DNA of 64,000 nt, taken from CBDANO01 sp965197665 (GTDB lineage: Bacteria > Chloroflexota > Dehalococcoidia > Lucifugimonadales > UBA3495). Within the stretch, counting starts at the first letter, position 1. Each line of letters begins with the position of its first letter. The stretch is from positions 1,302,001-1,366,000 of the forward strand of contig CBDANO010000005.1 of assembly GCA_965197665.1 (NCBI GenBank). Direction: 5' to 3'. Below are positions 1 through 7,957 of this stretch, piece after piece. The notes below the pieces were generated by a model, which saw only the letters and a list, made by a program, of their open reading frames with translations, made no database searches and was not told the DNA's origin. The position numbers were made by a program, and so were the translations under genes.

Positions 1-804
1 GTGGACGTAGGACGTGGTCTCCAGTCCCGTCGCCAACTCCTCGCAGAAGCTGGGACTGCCGTCTCCTCTCAGACTACAGGCATAGCCGAAGAAGTCGTCG
101 TGGTAGACGTTGTAGTAGTCGGCCCCGACCACCGGGTCCCAGGTGATTCGTATCGCCGAACCCTCAAAGGCGTACCGCACGTTGGCCGGTGCGACGGTGG
201 CGGTCTCAATGGGCGTTTCCGTTGGCGTCGGGGTCTGAGTGGGCGCAGACTCCGGTATGGCCGTCGCCGTTGACGTGTCACCTTGAGGATCGTCGCCGGA
301 AGACTCCTCCTCGCCAATCAACTCTGAGCCAATACATCCTGATGCCACCAGGGCGGCGCGCACGTCGTCATCCCAACCCCCTTCCATCTCCTGGATATGA
401 GCGAGGTAGGTGAGCCCGTGAATTAGCACCATTGTCACGTCGTAGGGCGCGTCGGCATCGAATTGGGAGGCCGAGGCAGATAGGCCCCGCAGGAACAGTA
501 TCACCGCGTCATGCAGATCGGTGAGCGCCATCGGCGGGGTAAGGACTTCGGCTTCATCCAAGCTCGGCTTTACGCTCTTTTGGAACTCTCCCCAGGTTGC
601 CGGATCGATGTCGTCTGGCAGTTCTGCGCACCATTTGGCGTATTCGACGACCGTCATCTCTGCGGAGTCTGATGCAGTGGGCGCCACTTCCGTACTGTCG
701 CTACAGGCGCCCAGAATTACGGCGGTGGCCAGAGCTACTAGGACCACAAGCCAGCGGATACGAAGAGAAAATAAGATCTTTCCGTATCCGCCGCCCTTCT
801 TCAA
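1..804 (-). CDS. Secreted lipoprotein with FN3-like C-terminal region, partial
   Basis: A reading frame runs on the minus strand from a TTG at 804-802 to the window edge, so 268 residues are visible and the C-terminus is missing. A GGAGG lies six bases upstream (815-811), which is why the TTG is chosen. Residues 1-35 are a basic, hydrophobic signal peptide ending in a lipobox (VILGAC followed by SD), so the protein should be lipid-anchored. A helical domain of about 120 residues follows, then a Thr/Pro-rich linker (ESAPTQTPTPTETP) and a segment resembling the start of a fibronectin type III domain (IRITWDPVVGADYYNVYHD). The function is unknown. FN3-like ends suggest extracellular binding, which is inference. 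Confidence 0.8.
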   Translation of the reverse strand, partial: MKKGGGYGKILFSLRIRWLVVLVALATAVILGACSDSTEVAPTASDSAEMTVVEYAKWCAELPDDIDPATWGEFQKSVKPSLDEAEVLTPPMALTDLHDAVILFLRGLSASASQFDADAPYDVTMVLIHGLTYLAHIQEMEGGWDDDVRAALVASGCIGSELIGEEESSGDDPQGDTSTATAIPESAPTQTPTPTETPIETATVAPANVRYAFEGSAIRITWDPVVGADYYNVYHDDFFGYACSLRGDGSPSFCEELATGLETTSYVH

Positions 805-1465
805 TTCACGCCTCCTGCTTAATGCCAATTGGCTGCGGCTAGCGCCGATTCCAACACCGTCTCCATTCCATTTACCGGCTTGGTGAAGGAGGAAGCCCGG
901 TGCGTCTTTGTCAGGCCGCCGTGCAGGACGGCCCCCGGCGCAGCGACGGCACGAGCCGTCGTCCCGTCCGCCGTCCCAGGGGCATGGATCGGTCTGTCCA
1001 GCGGCATATGCGTGCCTCCTCTCGCACGTTCAGTATGAGCGGAACCTACGGCCTCCTGCGCTGTCCACAGGTGGAGTTGCAGCCTGTGATTCCGCTTATG
1101 CCGTGATTCTTCTTACACATATACCCATGGAAACACTAGAGGCTCTTCATCGTTTTGGCAAGTATCAAATCACACTTTTGCGGCAGCAATGTTGTTGCTC
1201 TGAGAGAGAGTGTTTCTGCGATCTGGGCTGATTGTGGCCATGTAGTCAAAGCGCTAGATTTTCCGCTTCAGCGGATGGGATACTTTCTCTGAGTCCCCAC
1301 TGCTGTGAAGACAGTGCCAGCTTCGTTACACGTCGGCCCGGCGTGACGGTCCTTAGTTCCTCCGCTCCGACGCGTCAGATTACAGGAATCGAGAGGCCTT
1401 GATGCGTCGAAAGGCTGCCGAGCCACATCTCAAAGGTTGACTCGCCCAGAGGGCGCCTAGCTGTA
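805..1465. other. Intergenic region with possible decayed start of the CapA gene
   Basis: No convincing gene is seen at 805-1380. From about 1385 to 1465 the translation in shifting frames (GIER, then LMRRKAAEPHLK, then VDSPRGRLAV running into the ATG at 1466) resembles the segment that precedes the VTST-like motif in CapA proteins. There is an in-frame TGA at about 1402. This suggests that the N-terminal half of the CapA-family gene is lost or frameshifted. Confidence 0.4.
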
Positions 1466-2089
1466 ATGTCCGCAACCAGCACCTTTAGCGAACAATCCCG
1501 GGCCGGGCCGAGACGCCCCGACTTCGCCGGGCGGCCGGGGGTCAACGTGCTTCGGCACCAGTTGGTCCACCACGTAGAGCGGGATGTCTTCGATGCCCTG
1601 CATAAGGCGAACCGAGAACTCGGTTATCAAGAAGCGCAGGAGGCCAACCAGGCTTTCGGTTTCACGGGATTAAGCGAGGTTGTCGACCACACGACCTCGG
1701 TCGACTTCCTGGAAAAGAAGTTCGTCCTATCCGAGGAATTCTCGGTCAAAACAGCACCCGACCAGGACGATCTGGCCGGGATGGGGAATTGGCTAAGGGG
1801 CGCTCAAAAGCAATCGGACTGGATGATCTACGGGGCCCACTGCCACGAAAGTGGTTCTACTGGAGAATACCACGGTGGTAGCCGAGTGACGCCCCCCGAT
1901 TTTCTGATGGATTTTGCCCACTGGACTATCGACCATGGATGCGCTCTCTTCGCCGGACATGGACCTCACTTCCTTCGTGGCATCGAGATCTACAAGAACC
2001 GGCCCATCTTCTACAGCCTGGGCAACTTCATCTTCCAGAATGAGAGTGTCCTTAGGCTCCCAAGCGAGGCCTACCGCCGTTTCAACCTA

Positions 2090-3316
2090 GTACTCAGTCA
2101 ACCGTAAAATCGGAAGGGTAAAGGCGGTGAAGTTTGTTTCGTGCGTCCCGGGTGTTGAACCGCCAGTTGATGGTGGTTTTGGCGGCGTTGCGCTCTGTGA
2201 CCAGAGCATCGACTTCCCTCCTGAGGGCCTCCTCGCCGGAGAGCCGCTGCTTCAGGCAGGAGCGGGACAGGACGCTGAACTCAATCTCCGCCATGTTCAA
2301 CCAACTGCCGTGCTTGGGCGTGTAATGAAACTCCAGCCGCCTGGCAATCCTCCGGGCTTCCTCCGCCGGGAAAGTCTCGTACAGCGACGCCGTTCGATGG
2401 GTGTTCAGATTGTCCAAGACAACCCTTACCACCTCGGCTTCCGGGTAGGCTTCATCCGCCAGCCAGCGCATCCGGCGGGCGAAGTCTTGCATCGTGCGCC
2501 GCTCCGTGACCGCCACCTCTCGCCAACCGGCCAAGGGCTCACAGGCCAAGAACTGGTTGCGGGTACCCTCCCGCCGGTATTCGTAGTCCTGCCGCAGCGG
2601 AAGTCCCGGCCGGGGCGGCAGAGCGAGCTGGGTCTCCGCCAACAACTGGGTGGAGGTCTCATCAAAGCAGACCCACCGGACGTTGGGGGTCTCATAGGGT
2701 TCGGCGTAGATGTCCAGGACATCCTCCATGTGGGCCACGAAGTCGGCGCTCACCTTGTCCCAGGAATGCACCACTCCTTCTTCTGCCACGGCTTGAGGGC
2801 GTTTTTTGAGACGCTGGCGCACCCCCTCGTGGGACATGGAGAGCGCCAGCCCCAACTCCACCACCTTCCCGGCCAGCAGACGCAGGGTCCAGTGGTCATG
2901 CCCTTCCGGCGGCGGGCTGCAGGCCAAGGCTATCAGGTGGGCTTCGCCCCACTCGTCCAACTTCCGGGGCCGGTTGGCTTGGGGATGGTCCTGCAAGACC
3001 CCCTCCAACCCTTCTTCGGCAAAGCGCTGCTTGACCCGGTATACGGTGCTCAGGGCCACATCCAAAGCTTCGGCCACTTGGGGCGCCGCCCAACCGTCGT
3101 CGCTCTTTAGGAGAATCCGCGCTCTAGCGGTCACTCGGGCTGAGTTTTTGCCCACCCGGACCAGTCGCTAGAGCCCTTCCCGTTGTTCCGGCGCCAGCCC
3201 CACGGCGTATTTGTCCCTGACCATCACTGCCACCCCCGCCATCAACACTTCTCACCAGACAGGATAGCTCAATTGGCCTCTTTCTTAAACAAATCCCAAA
3301 ACCGTTGACTGAGTAC
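2090..3316 (-). mobile_element. IS630-family insertion sequence, 1227 bp
   Basis: The ends are near-perfect inverted repeats: GTACTCAGTCAAC at the left and the complement of GTTGACTGAGTAC at the right. The element is flanked by a TA duplication at 2088-2089 and 3317-3318, and the ancestral site reads CTAG. Both features are typical of IS630. It carries one transposase gene on the minus strand and splits the CapA-like gene. Confidence 0.93.
2094..3224 (-). pseudogene. IS630 transposase with an internal amber codon
   Basis: The main open frame (3155-2094, 353 residues) has an N-terminal helix-turn-helix region and a DDE core: CFDETST, VLDNLNTH and HGSWLNMAEIE carry the catalytic D, D and E. 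In the same frame the sequence extends upstream to an ATG at 3224 (MVRDKYAVGLAPEQREGL), separated only by a TAG at 3170-3168 where relatives have a sense codon. The full protein would be 376 codons including that stop. The downstream frame alone might still be translated from ATG 3155, but the natural start is probably 3224. The stop codon (TGA, 2096-2094) lies inside the terminal inverted repeat. Confidence 0.85.
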
Positions 3317-3637
3317 TAGGATACGAGCAGACGCCTGGGGATTACCTCGACACTCGCTCCGGGGGCGGAAACCGCGCCTTTGCCGCCGATCCGGTGTCCT
3401 GGCAGAGCGTGGTCGCTGTATGCAACTACGCTGGTGGAGGGCTCGAGGAGATTATGCTCTACCCCATTGATATGGGATATAGTCGGCCCATCTCACAGAG
3501 GGGCAGGCCGGTACTGGCCGAAGGCCAGATCGCGCAGGAGATACTGCGGTGGCTCCAGGACGTATCCAAGCCATATGGTACCGAGATAAGCATTGAAGGC
3601 AATGTGGGGGTGATCCGGATGTAGTCCCTGGCACCCG

Positions 3638-4390
3638 CTATTGGGCGACCCAGCCCCCATCGATAACCAGCTCGGAACCAGTTACGAAGGAAGACTCATC
3701 GGAGGCCAAATAGAGTACCCCGTAGGCCACGTCATCTGCCTCGCCCAATCTACCCAGAGGAGTGTGGGAGAGGGCCCATTGTCGTGTATCTCGTTGGGCA
3801 GACCCCACATCGGCCATTGGGGTCAAGATAACTCCCGGATGCACTGAGTTGACCCGGATTCCCTCTTTGGCGTGTTGGATCGCAGCGACCTTAGATAAAA
3901 TGCGTACCGCCCCTTTGGATGAACTGTAGGCGGGATTACCCACGTCGCTGCCCACCAGCCCCATCTGCGAGGAGATGTTGATGATGGACCCACCGCCCGC
4001 CTTTCGCATCTCTGGAATGGCCTCCTTGGTGCCTAAAAACACACCTCTAGCATTTACCGCCATTACCTTGTCCCAGGTCTCTACCGACGTTTCCTCAAAG
4101 CCACCCAGAACGAGGATTCCGGCGTTGTTAACCAGGATGTCCAGCTTGCTGAATCGCTCTACGGTAACGCCAATAGCTCGACGCCAATCTTCTTCACTGG
4201 AAACGTCCATGGGAACGAACAGAGCCTCACTTCCTGACCTCTGAATCTCAAGCTCCAGCTCTTTCCCCTCACTCTCTAGAACGTCACCGAAAGCGACTCG
4301 GGCGCCCTCTCGAACGAAGAGCCGTACCTCTGCGGCACCCATCCCTCGAGCACCACCGCTTACAAATGCCACCTTATTTTCCAATCTCAT
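3638..4390 (-). CDS. Short-chain dehydrogenase/reductase (classical SDR)
   Basis: This is a 250-residue NAD(P)-dependent oxidoreductase of usual classical SDR length. The cofactor loop is SGGARGMG near residue 11 (a TGxxxGxG variant with Ser for Thr). It also has NNAG near residue 88, catalytic Ser in NISS, the YSSSK catalytic Tyr/Lys pair and the PGVILTPM segment after it. Asp in the FGDVLES segment at the end of beta-2 favours NAD over NADP by family rule. The C-terminus FVTGSELVIDGGW is also classical. The substrate cannot be told. It lies convergent to the CapA remnant and downstream of an amidase fragment on the same strand. Confidence 0.93.
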   Translation of the reverse strand: MRLENKVAFVSGGARGMGAAEVRLFVREGARVAFGDVLESEGKELELEIQRSGSEALFVPMDVSSEEDWRRAIGVTVERFSKLDILVNNAGILVLGGFEETSVETWDKVMAVNARGVFLGTKEAIPEMRKAGGGSIINISSQMGLVGSDVGNPAYSSSKGAVRILSKVAAIQHAKEGIRVNSVHPGVILTPMADVGSAQRDTRQWALSHTPLGRLGEADDVAYGVLYLASDESSFVTGSELVIDGGWVAQ

Positions 4391-4514
4391 AAAAAAGCTT
4401 CCCTCCCCTACATGATCGCGGCTTGCAGCGCCGATAGAACTTGGGTTCCATCGGCCGCCTTAGGTGGACTTGGCTATTATGGACCAAAACCCGCGCTATG
4501 GAAGTGCCCGGACT

Positions 4515-4934
4515 TCAGATGGGCGGCTGCCTTAGATGCCACTCCGTCGCTTGCTCGTAAGCATGAGCCACCCGTAGCAAAAGGGGTTCCGCCATCCTTG
4601 CGCCCATCAACTGGAGCCCCACGGGCAAGCGGTCCTCCAAGGCAAATCCACACGGTACTGAAAGGGCCGGGTTTCTTGTCAAACTCACCAGACCGTTAAT
4701 ATGTACTGTGCGAGACCGAGCCGGAACTTCACGGCCTCGGATGACTGTTGTAGCAGCGTCTGCCTTGTCGCCCAGGGTGCTTCCAGTGGGCATCGCCACC
4801 ACATCCACCTGGGTCAAGACGTCGGTGGTTTCCTGTCGTATGCCTCCGGCAGTGTACTGGGCATGAAAGTACTCGGCGAAAGGTTGCCGCCGGCCCTTTT
4901 CCAGGTCGGGCCGGATTTCCGGCCAGCCATCCAA
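4515..4934 (-). pseudogene. Amidase (amidase-signature family) C-terminal fragment
   Basis: The 139-residue frame carries the C-terminal signature of amidases/GatA-like enzymes: VDVVAMPTGST, then LTRNPALSVPCGF, LPVGLQLMGARMAEPLLLRV and HAYEQATEWH. Complete enzymes are about 450-500 residues and have a Gly/Ser-rich Ser-cisSer-Lys core, which is absent here, so this is the last third only. The frame stays open upstream to about 5050 (SRQKEDLDGWPEI) without a recognisable core. Start is arbitrary (TTG at 4934). It is probably a remnant left when the island at 5.1 kb was acquired. Confidence 0.75.
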
Positions 4935-5109
4935 GTCTTCTTTTTGTCTCGACCAACTCCTGGGGGAGGTTACCAGTGGGGAGAGTTGGGTGGTGCGCCG
5001 GGGCTGGCAACACCCCGCACCTAACGTACGGCGAAACCAGTCATTCCCGGATTGGAGGTCCCGTTGACCGAGGCTGAATTCGACGACCTACAAGAATATG
5101 CGATGCTCA

Positions 5110-5802
5110 CTATATGCTCCACTGCCAGGTTGAGGTATAAATCGTCTTGTATCCTAGTTCTGGAGCGGTAGTTTGTACCCACATATTCTGTCCGTCCTTG
5201 CCATACTTTGATGACTCTTTCAACCTGTTGTATACGTCAGCGGTAATCTGACTAGGCGCACCAGCTCCGTCGGATAGCTTGGCCGCGTAATTCGCCGCTC
5301 GGCCGACCCACACTAGGTCATTATCTCCCCGAACTCCAATGCGTGCCACGAAAAGGTTACTCGTATCGATGCCAACTACATGTCGTACGGTATATGAACT
5401 GCGGGGGTACTGGTCCTTTATGGCAGGGTTGATGATTTCTCTGACCGAATAATTGACCTTAAGAGCAGTGCGGGCGGCGTCGCTATTCTTAGAGTCACCT
5501 AGGTACACAGCCATGATACGGTCACCGTCATATGCTGTAATCTCTCCGCCTTCGGCTCGGATGATTCTGGCGGCGCACGTCAAAAAGCACTTGTAAACTT
5601 CAGTCGCAAACTCCGGCTTCATTGTCTCGACCAAGTTGGTCGAGCCGTTTAGATCTGCGTAGAGAACCGTGCCATCCAGCAACACGGCGTCGTTGCCGAG
5701 GCCTAAGTCCTCTGGATCAGGTACGACACGCCCTTGTCGTGTCGTCCATCTCTCACTGAGGATTTTCCTGACTTCTGAATTCAGATCGTCACTAAGTGAC
5801 AT
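5110..5802 (-). CDS. Class III nucleotide cyclase, candidate Pycsar cyclase (PycC-like)
   Basis: This 230-residue protein has a class III cyclase catalytic domain. VLYADLNGST (residue ~48) holds the first metal-binding Asp, GGEITAYDGDRIMAVYLG (~84) the second, and DLVWVGRAANYAAKLSD (~163) is the C-terminal helix with the Asn/Arg-type catalytic region. There is no membrane segment or sensor domain, so the enzyme is free-standing and cytoplasmic. It follows the cNMP-binding/TIR-like gene by 23 bp on the same strand. A soluble cyclase next to a cNMP-binding effector is the known layout of Pycsar anti-phage systems, which make cCMP or cUMP. Base specificity cannot be read here, so an ordinary adenylate cyclase is not excluded. 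Confidence 0.8.
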   Translation of the reverse strand: MSLSDDLNSEVRKILSERWTTRQGRVVPDPEDLGLGNDAVLLDGTVLYADLNGSTNLVETMKPEFATEVYKCFLTCAARIIRAEGGEITAYDGDRIMAVYLGDSKNSDAARTALKVNYSVREIINPAIKDQYPRSSYTVRHVVGIDTSNLFVARIGVRGDNDLVWVGRAANYAAKLSDGAGAPSQITADVYNRLKESSKYGKDGQNMWVQTTAPELGYKTIYTSTWQWSI

Positions 5803-5825
5803 AGTTTGATCTCCCAGAATCCCTC

Positions 5826-6734
5826 TTAACGTGGTCCGATTGCCAGTATCAGTTTTCTCAACTCATTGCACGGCCCCGCCACGGCGGCGGCGGTATCTGG
5901 CTCCAGCTCGGGCCTGTAGGCTAAAGGAGTTATTCCCATCAGGTCGGTCGGCAACTTGAAGTCGACGCCCCGTGGAACAAGAAGGAAAGTGCGCGAGCGA
6001 CTTAAGGCCCCCATAAAGAAGCCCAACTCGAACACAATGTTGTCCCGAGGCGCATCGCTTTCAGAGTCTCGGCTGATCACGATATCGTCTGGAGAAAGCA
6101 CGAGGACGGCAAAATCGACTTTATTTAGTTCCCGCTCCAGGGACTCCAGTGGAAAACTGCCGGCATCAAAAATGCCGTCTGTCCACGGCTTGACGATAAT
6201 CGGGTCGTGGTTCAAGGCAGTTTGGATTTCGCGGACAATTTCCATAGCCTCAGTTGAGCAGCCAACAAAAAGAACGGGGCGAGGATTCGCAGAGAGAACG
6301 AAACGATTCCTTTGCCGAAGTCGTTCGGAGAGCTCACGGGCTATGTTTCTCCATAGTTGTGGAAATGATTCAGCTATTGTGTTTAGTGTCGACGCATCCA
6401 TGCGGGCGACTACCACGTCATCCTCTGCAACAGCGGAAGCGGATCTTCGTTGCCCTGGATCCAAAACAGCCATCTCCCCGACGTGTTGTCCAGATGTTCT
6501 AACAGCTATTTCCCGGCCATTTACCCTAATCGAGACGATGCCGGAGAGGATGAAATACATGTCGTTGGTTGGAGCTGATTCTTCTATGATCGTTTCGCCA
6601 GGGTTGAATCCAAGGATTTCAGCCTGATCGCACACTGCCTCGACAAGGCTAGTATCTCCAAGGAATGCTGACTGGTTTCTAAGTGCCTCGAATGAAGCGC
6701 TGCGTCCTTCTTGGCCTGCAAATCGTTTCATCAT
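5826..6734 (-). CDS. cNMP-binding and TIR-like domain effector (PycTIR-like)
   Basis: The protein is 302 residues. Residues ~20-140 are a cyclic-nucleotide-binding domain (LGFNPGETIIEESAPTNDMY, GEMAVLDPGQRRSASAVAED with the phosphate-binding-cassette Arg). Residues ~153-300 match the TIR-like nucleotide-binding family (PF10137 type): VLFVGCSTEAMEIVREIQ, then VDFAVLVLSPDD and RDNIVFELGFFMGALSRSRT, and a TFLLVPRG strand. The Glu in FELGFF is the candidate NADase catalytic residue. With the downstream cyclase this forms a two-gene Pycsar-type module: cyclic nucleotide binding would switch on NAD destruction and stop infected cells. Domain calls rest on motifs; activity is inferred from known PycTIR proteins. 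Confidence 0.83.
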   Translation of the reverse strand: MMKRFAGQEGRSASFEALRNQSAFLGDTSLVEAVCDQAEILGFNPGETIIEESAPTNDMYFILSGIVSIRVNGREIAVRTSGQHVGEMAVLDPGQRRSASAVAEDDVVVARMDASTLNTIAESFPQLWRNIARELSERLRQRNRFVLSANPRPVLFVGCSTEAMEIVREIQTALNHDPIIVKPWTDGIFDAGSFPLESLERELNKVDFAVLVLSPDDIVISRDSESDAPRDNIVFELGFFMGALSRSRTFLLVPRGVDFKLPTDLMGITPLAYRPELEPDTAAAVAGPCNELRKLILAIGPR

Positions 6735-6778
6735 TGTCTATAGTCTCGGTGGCCTCATAGGTACCAGGCCTTTCATCT

Positions 6779-6955
6779 CTATCCCCTAAACATCTTGCGT
6801 ATATCTTCGACCGAGTATGGAGGATGCCGTTGGTGGATCATTGCGTGGCAATTAGGGCAGACCGGGTGGAGATCCTCGACCGGGGTCCACCTCACTTCCC
6901 TCCACTTAGCATACACCAGCGTTAGGCTACGAGTCAGACCGAACACCTTAAGCGG
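6779..6955 (-). pseudogene. HNH endonuclease C-terminal fragment
   Basis: A short 58-residue frame ends at TAG 6781-6779. It reads TPVEDLHPVCPNCHAMIHQR followed by HPPYSVEDIRKMF, the C-terminal half of an HNH nuclease: CPNC is the second zinc pair and CHAMIH carries the catalytic/metal His. The first half (HHI..., upstream Cys pair) is missing. It lies between the Pycsar-like effector and the REase-like gene on the same strand, so it is another defence or mobile remnant. Confidence 0.65.
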
Positions 6956-7404
6956 TCAACCAAGTCATCAACGTAGTCGGTGGGTTCGCCCCCGCTGTCG
7001 CGCATCTCTATCATAGCCTTCAGGTCTTCATTGCTGACCGGTACGATCATTTTATCCGCATGTATCCATTGGTCCAGGATCGCCGGGTTGGCTGTTCCTC
7101 GACTAACGCCATTTCGTGCGATGAGCATTCCGAAGAATCCCACGCCCTTCTCCTTCATGTAGCCTGCCAACTGCCAAACCGACGTATTGCCCACCGAACT
7201 CTTTACATTTTTGAATTCGGCAATCAAATAGTCTGCTAGGTATCTCTCACGCATCCGCGCCCAGAATCCCGTCTCAGCCCCATTCTTCATGATCAGATCG
7301 CGTCGAAACGACCGGCTGGAGTTGAATACCTGCGCCTTCGGCCTGTCATGGCGGCGGACAGGCCCGGATGGGAAAATGCAATCCCGCCGGGGCGTTTTCG
7401 CCAA
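6934..7404 (-). CDS. PD-(D/E)XK nuclease-like protein, probably truncated
   Basis: The frame gives 156 residues. From about residue 33 it shows a restriction-endonuclease-like core: RRDLIMKNG (candidate Asp), then YLADYLIAEFKNVKS with the E-x-K pair, then a Gln-containing helix WQLAGYMKEKGVGFFGMLIA. The first ~30 residues do not look like a protein start (TTG at 7404) and the usual N-terminal part is absent, so this is probably a C-terminal nuclease domain severed from a larger protein. The frame overlaps the HNH fragment slightly. The exact family is unknown. Confidence 0.6.
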   Translation of the reverse strand: MAKTPRRDCIFPSGPVRRHDRPKAQVFNSSRSFRRDLIMKNGAETGFWARMRERYLADYLIAEFKNVKSSVGNTSVWQLAGYMKEKGVGFFGMLIARNGVSRGTANPAILDQWIHADKMIVPVSNEDLKAMIEMRDSGGEPTDYVDDLVDRLRCSV

Positions 7405-7589
7405 CTATGGGCTGTACGGAGAAAATGAAGACATTGCATAATGCAATGAGGCTGGATTTCAGCTTGAAATTAGCTGGCAGGGATGGCATTGGGCGCGGTT
7501 TAAGCAAGCGCTTTGGTTTAATCGCCGTGTCAGCCTGATTGCAGGGATTGTATTGTAAGGATTGCACTGTTTCGGGGGTATGCCGGGCC

Positions 7590-7901
7590 ATGGACGATGG
7601 GGGAAGAGACCCGGAGGCGCCGGAGAACGCCGACGATCAGCCTCTATTGGACCTGCTGGACACCCTGGTGGAGGAACGGGGCCGGGTGCCCGCCGCCGAG
7701 GCCCTGGCGGTGAATTACCGTACCGTGATGGCCTGCTACGAGTCCCGGCGCGTCTCCCGGCGGATGCGGCAGGCGCTGGCGGAGTTTCGGGACGTGGGTG
7801 GTGCCGGTGCCGAGTCGGACTATGTTGTCGGCGATGATGAGACCGAGCAGGAGGACGATGCCTTAGAGCGGCGGGTCGCGGCGCTGGAGTCGGAGGGTTG
7901 A
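7590..7901 (+). CDS. Small HTH-like hypothetical protein
   Basis: ATG at 7590 gives 103 residues. The middle reads LLDTLVEERGRVPAAEALAV, then NYRTVMACYESRRVSRRMRQ, a compact helix-turn-helix-like region of a kind I associate with small Chloroflexi regulators. The C-terminus is acidic (DDETEQEDDALERR). An upstream in-frame start at 7539 exists but the extension is low complexity and Cys-rich. The stop codon overlaps the -35 box of the promoter for the next gene, so this gene is expressed separately from the downstream operon. Its function is unknown. Confidence 0.6.
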   Translation: MDDGGRDPEAPENADDQPLLDLLDTLVEERGRVPAAEALAVNYRTVMACYESRRVSRRMRQALAEFRDVGGAGAESDYVVGDDETEQEDDALERRVAALESEG

Positions 7902-7926
7902 CACAGGGCTGTGTGCAACGTACACT
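7898..7926 (+). promoter_or_regulatory. Sigma-70-like promoter of the ParA/HerA operon
   Basis: TTGACA at 7898-7903 and TACACT at 7921-7926 are 17 bases apart, a near-consensus pair. The ATG of the HTH-ParA gene follows at 7958. This is the best-formed promoter seen in the accessory half. Confidence 0.75.
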
Positions 7927-7947
7927 GTCACCGTGAACAACGTACAC
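7916..7947 (+). promoter_or_regulatory. Two CAACGTACAC direct repeats, candidate operator
   Basis: CAACGTACAC occurs at 7916-7925 and 7938-7947, exactly 22 bp (two helical turns) apart. The first copy covers the -10 box. Each is preceded by GTG, giving partial dyad symmetry with ACAC. Because the first gene downstream starts with a helix-turn-helix, autorepression is a reasonable inference. Confidence 0.6.
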
Positions 7948-7957
7948 AAGGATAAGA

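Larger units (their letters stand above)
1466..3624 (+). pseudogene. CapA/PgsA-family metallophosphatase-like protein, interrupted by IS630
   Basis: The left part (1466-2087) encodes GRPGVNVLRHQ, then HCHESG and GHGPHFLRGIEIYKNRPIFY, and SLGNFIF, which are hallmarks of the C-terminal half of CapA (poly-gamma-glutamate/capsule synthesis) proteins. The frame is cut by the IS630 element at 2090-3316. Joining 2089 to 3319 (element plus one TA copy removed) restores one frame: RRFNL continues as GYEQTPGDYLDTRSGGG, then EEIMLYPIDMGY, QRGRPVLAEGQIAQEILRWL and a TAG at 3622-3624. The insertion is therefore recent and precise. The N-terminal metal-binding half is missing or frameshifted, so the gene was probably already decaying. 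Family assignment is by motif recognition. Confidence 0.75.

Noticed and set aside
829..1231. Overlapping + frames in the region upstream of CapA
   Set aside because: Arg/Pro-rich translations without structure or binding site; typical spurious frames of GC-rich DNA.
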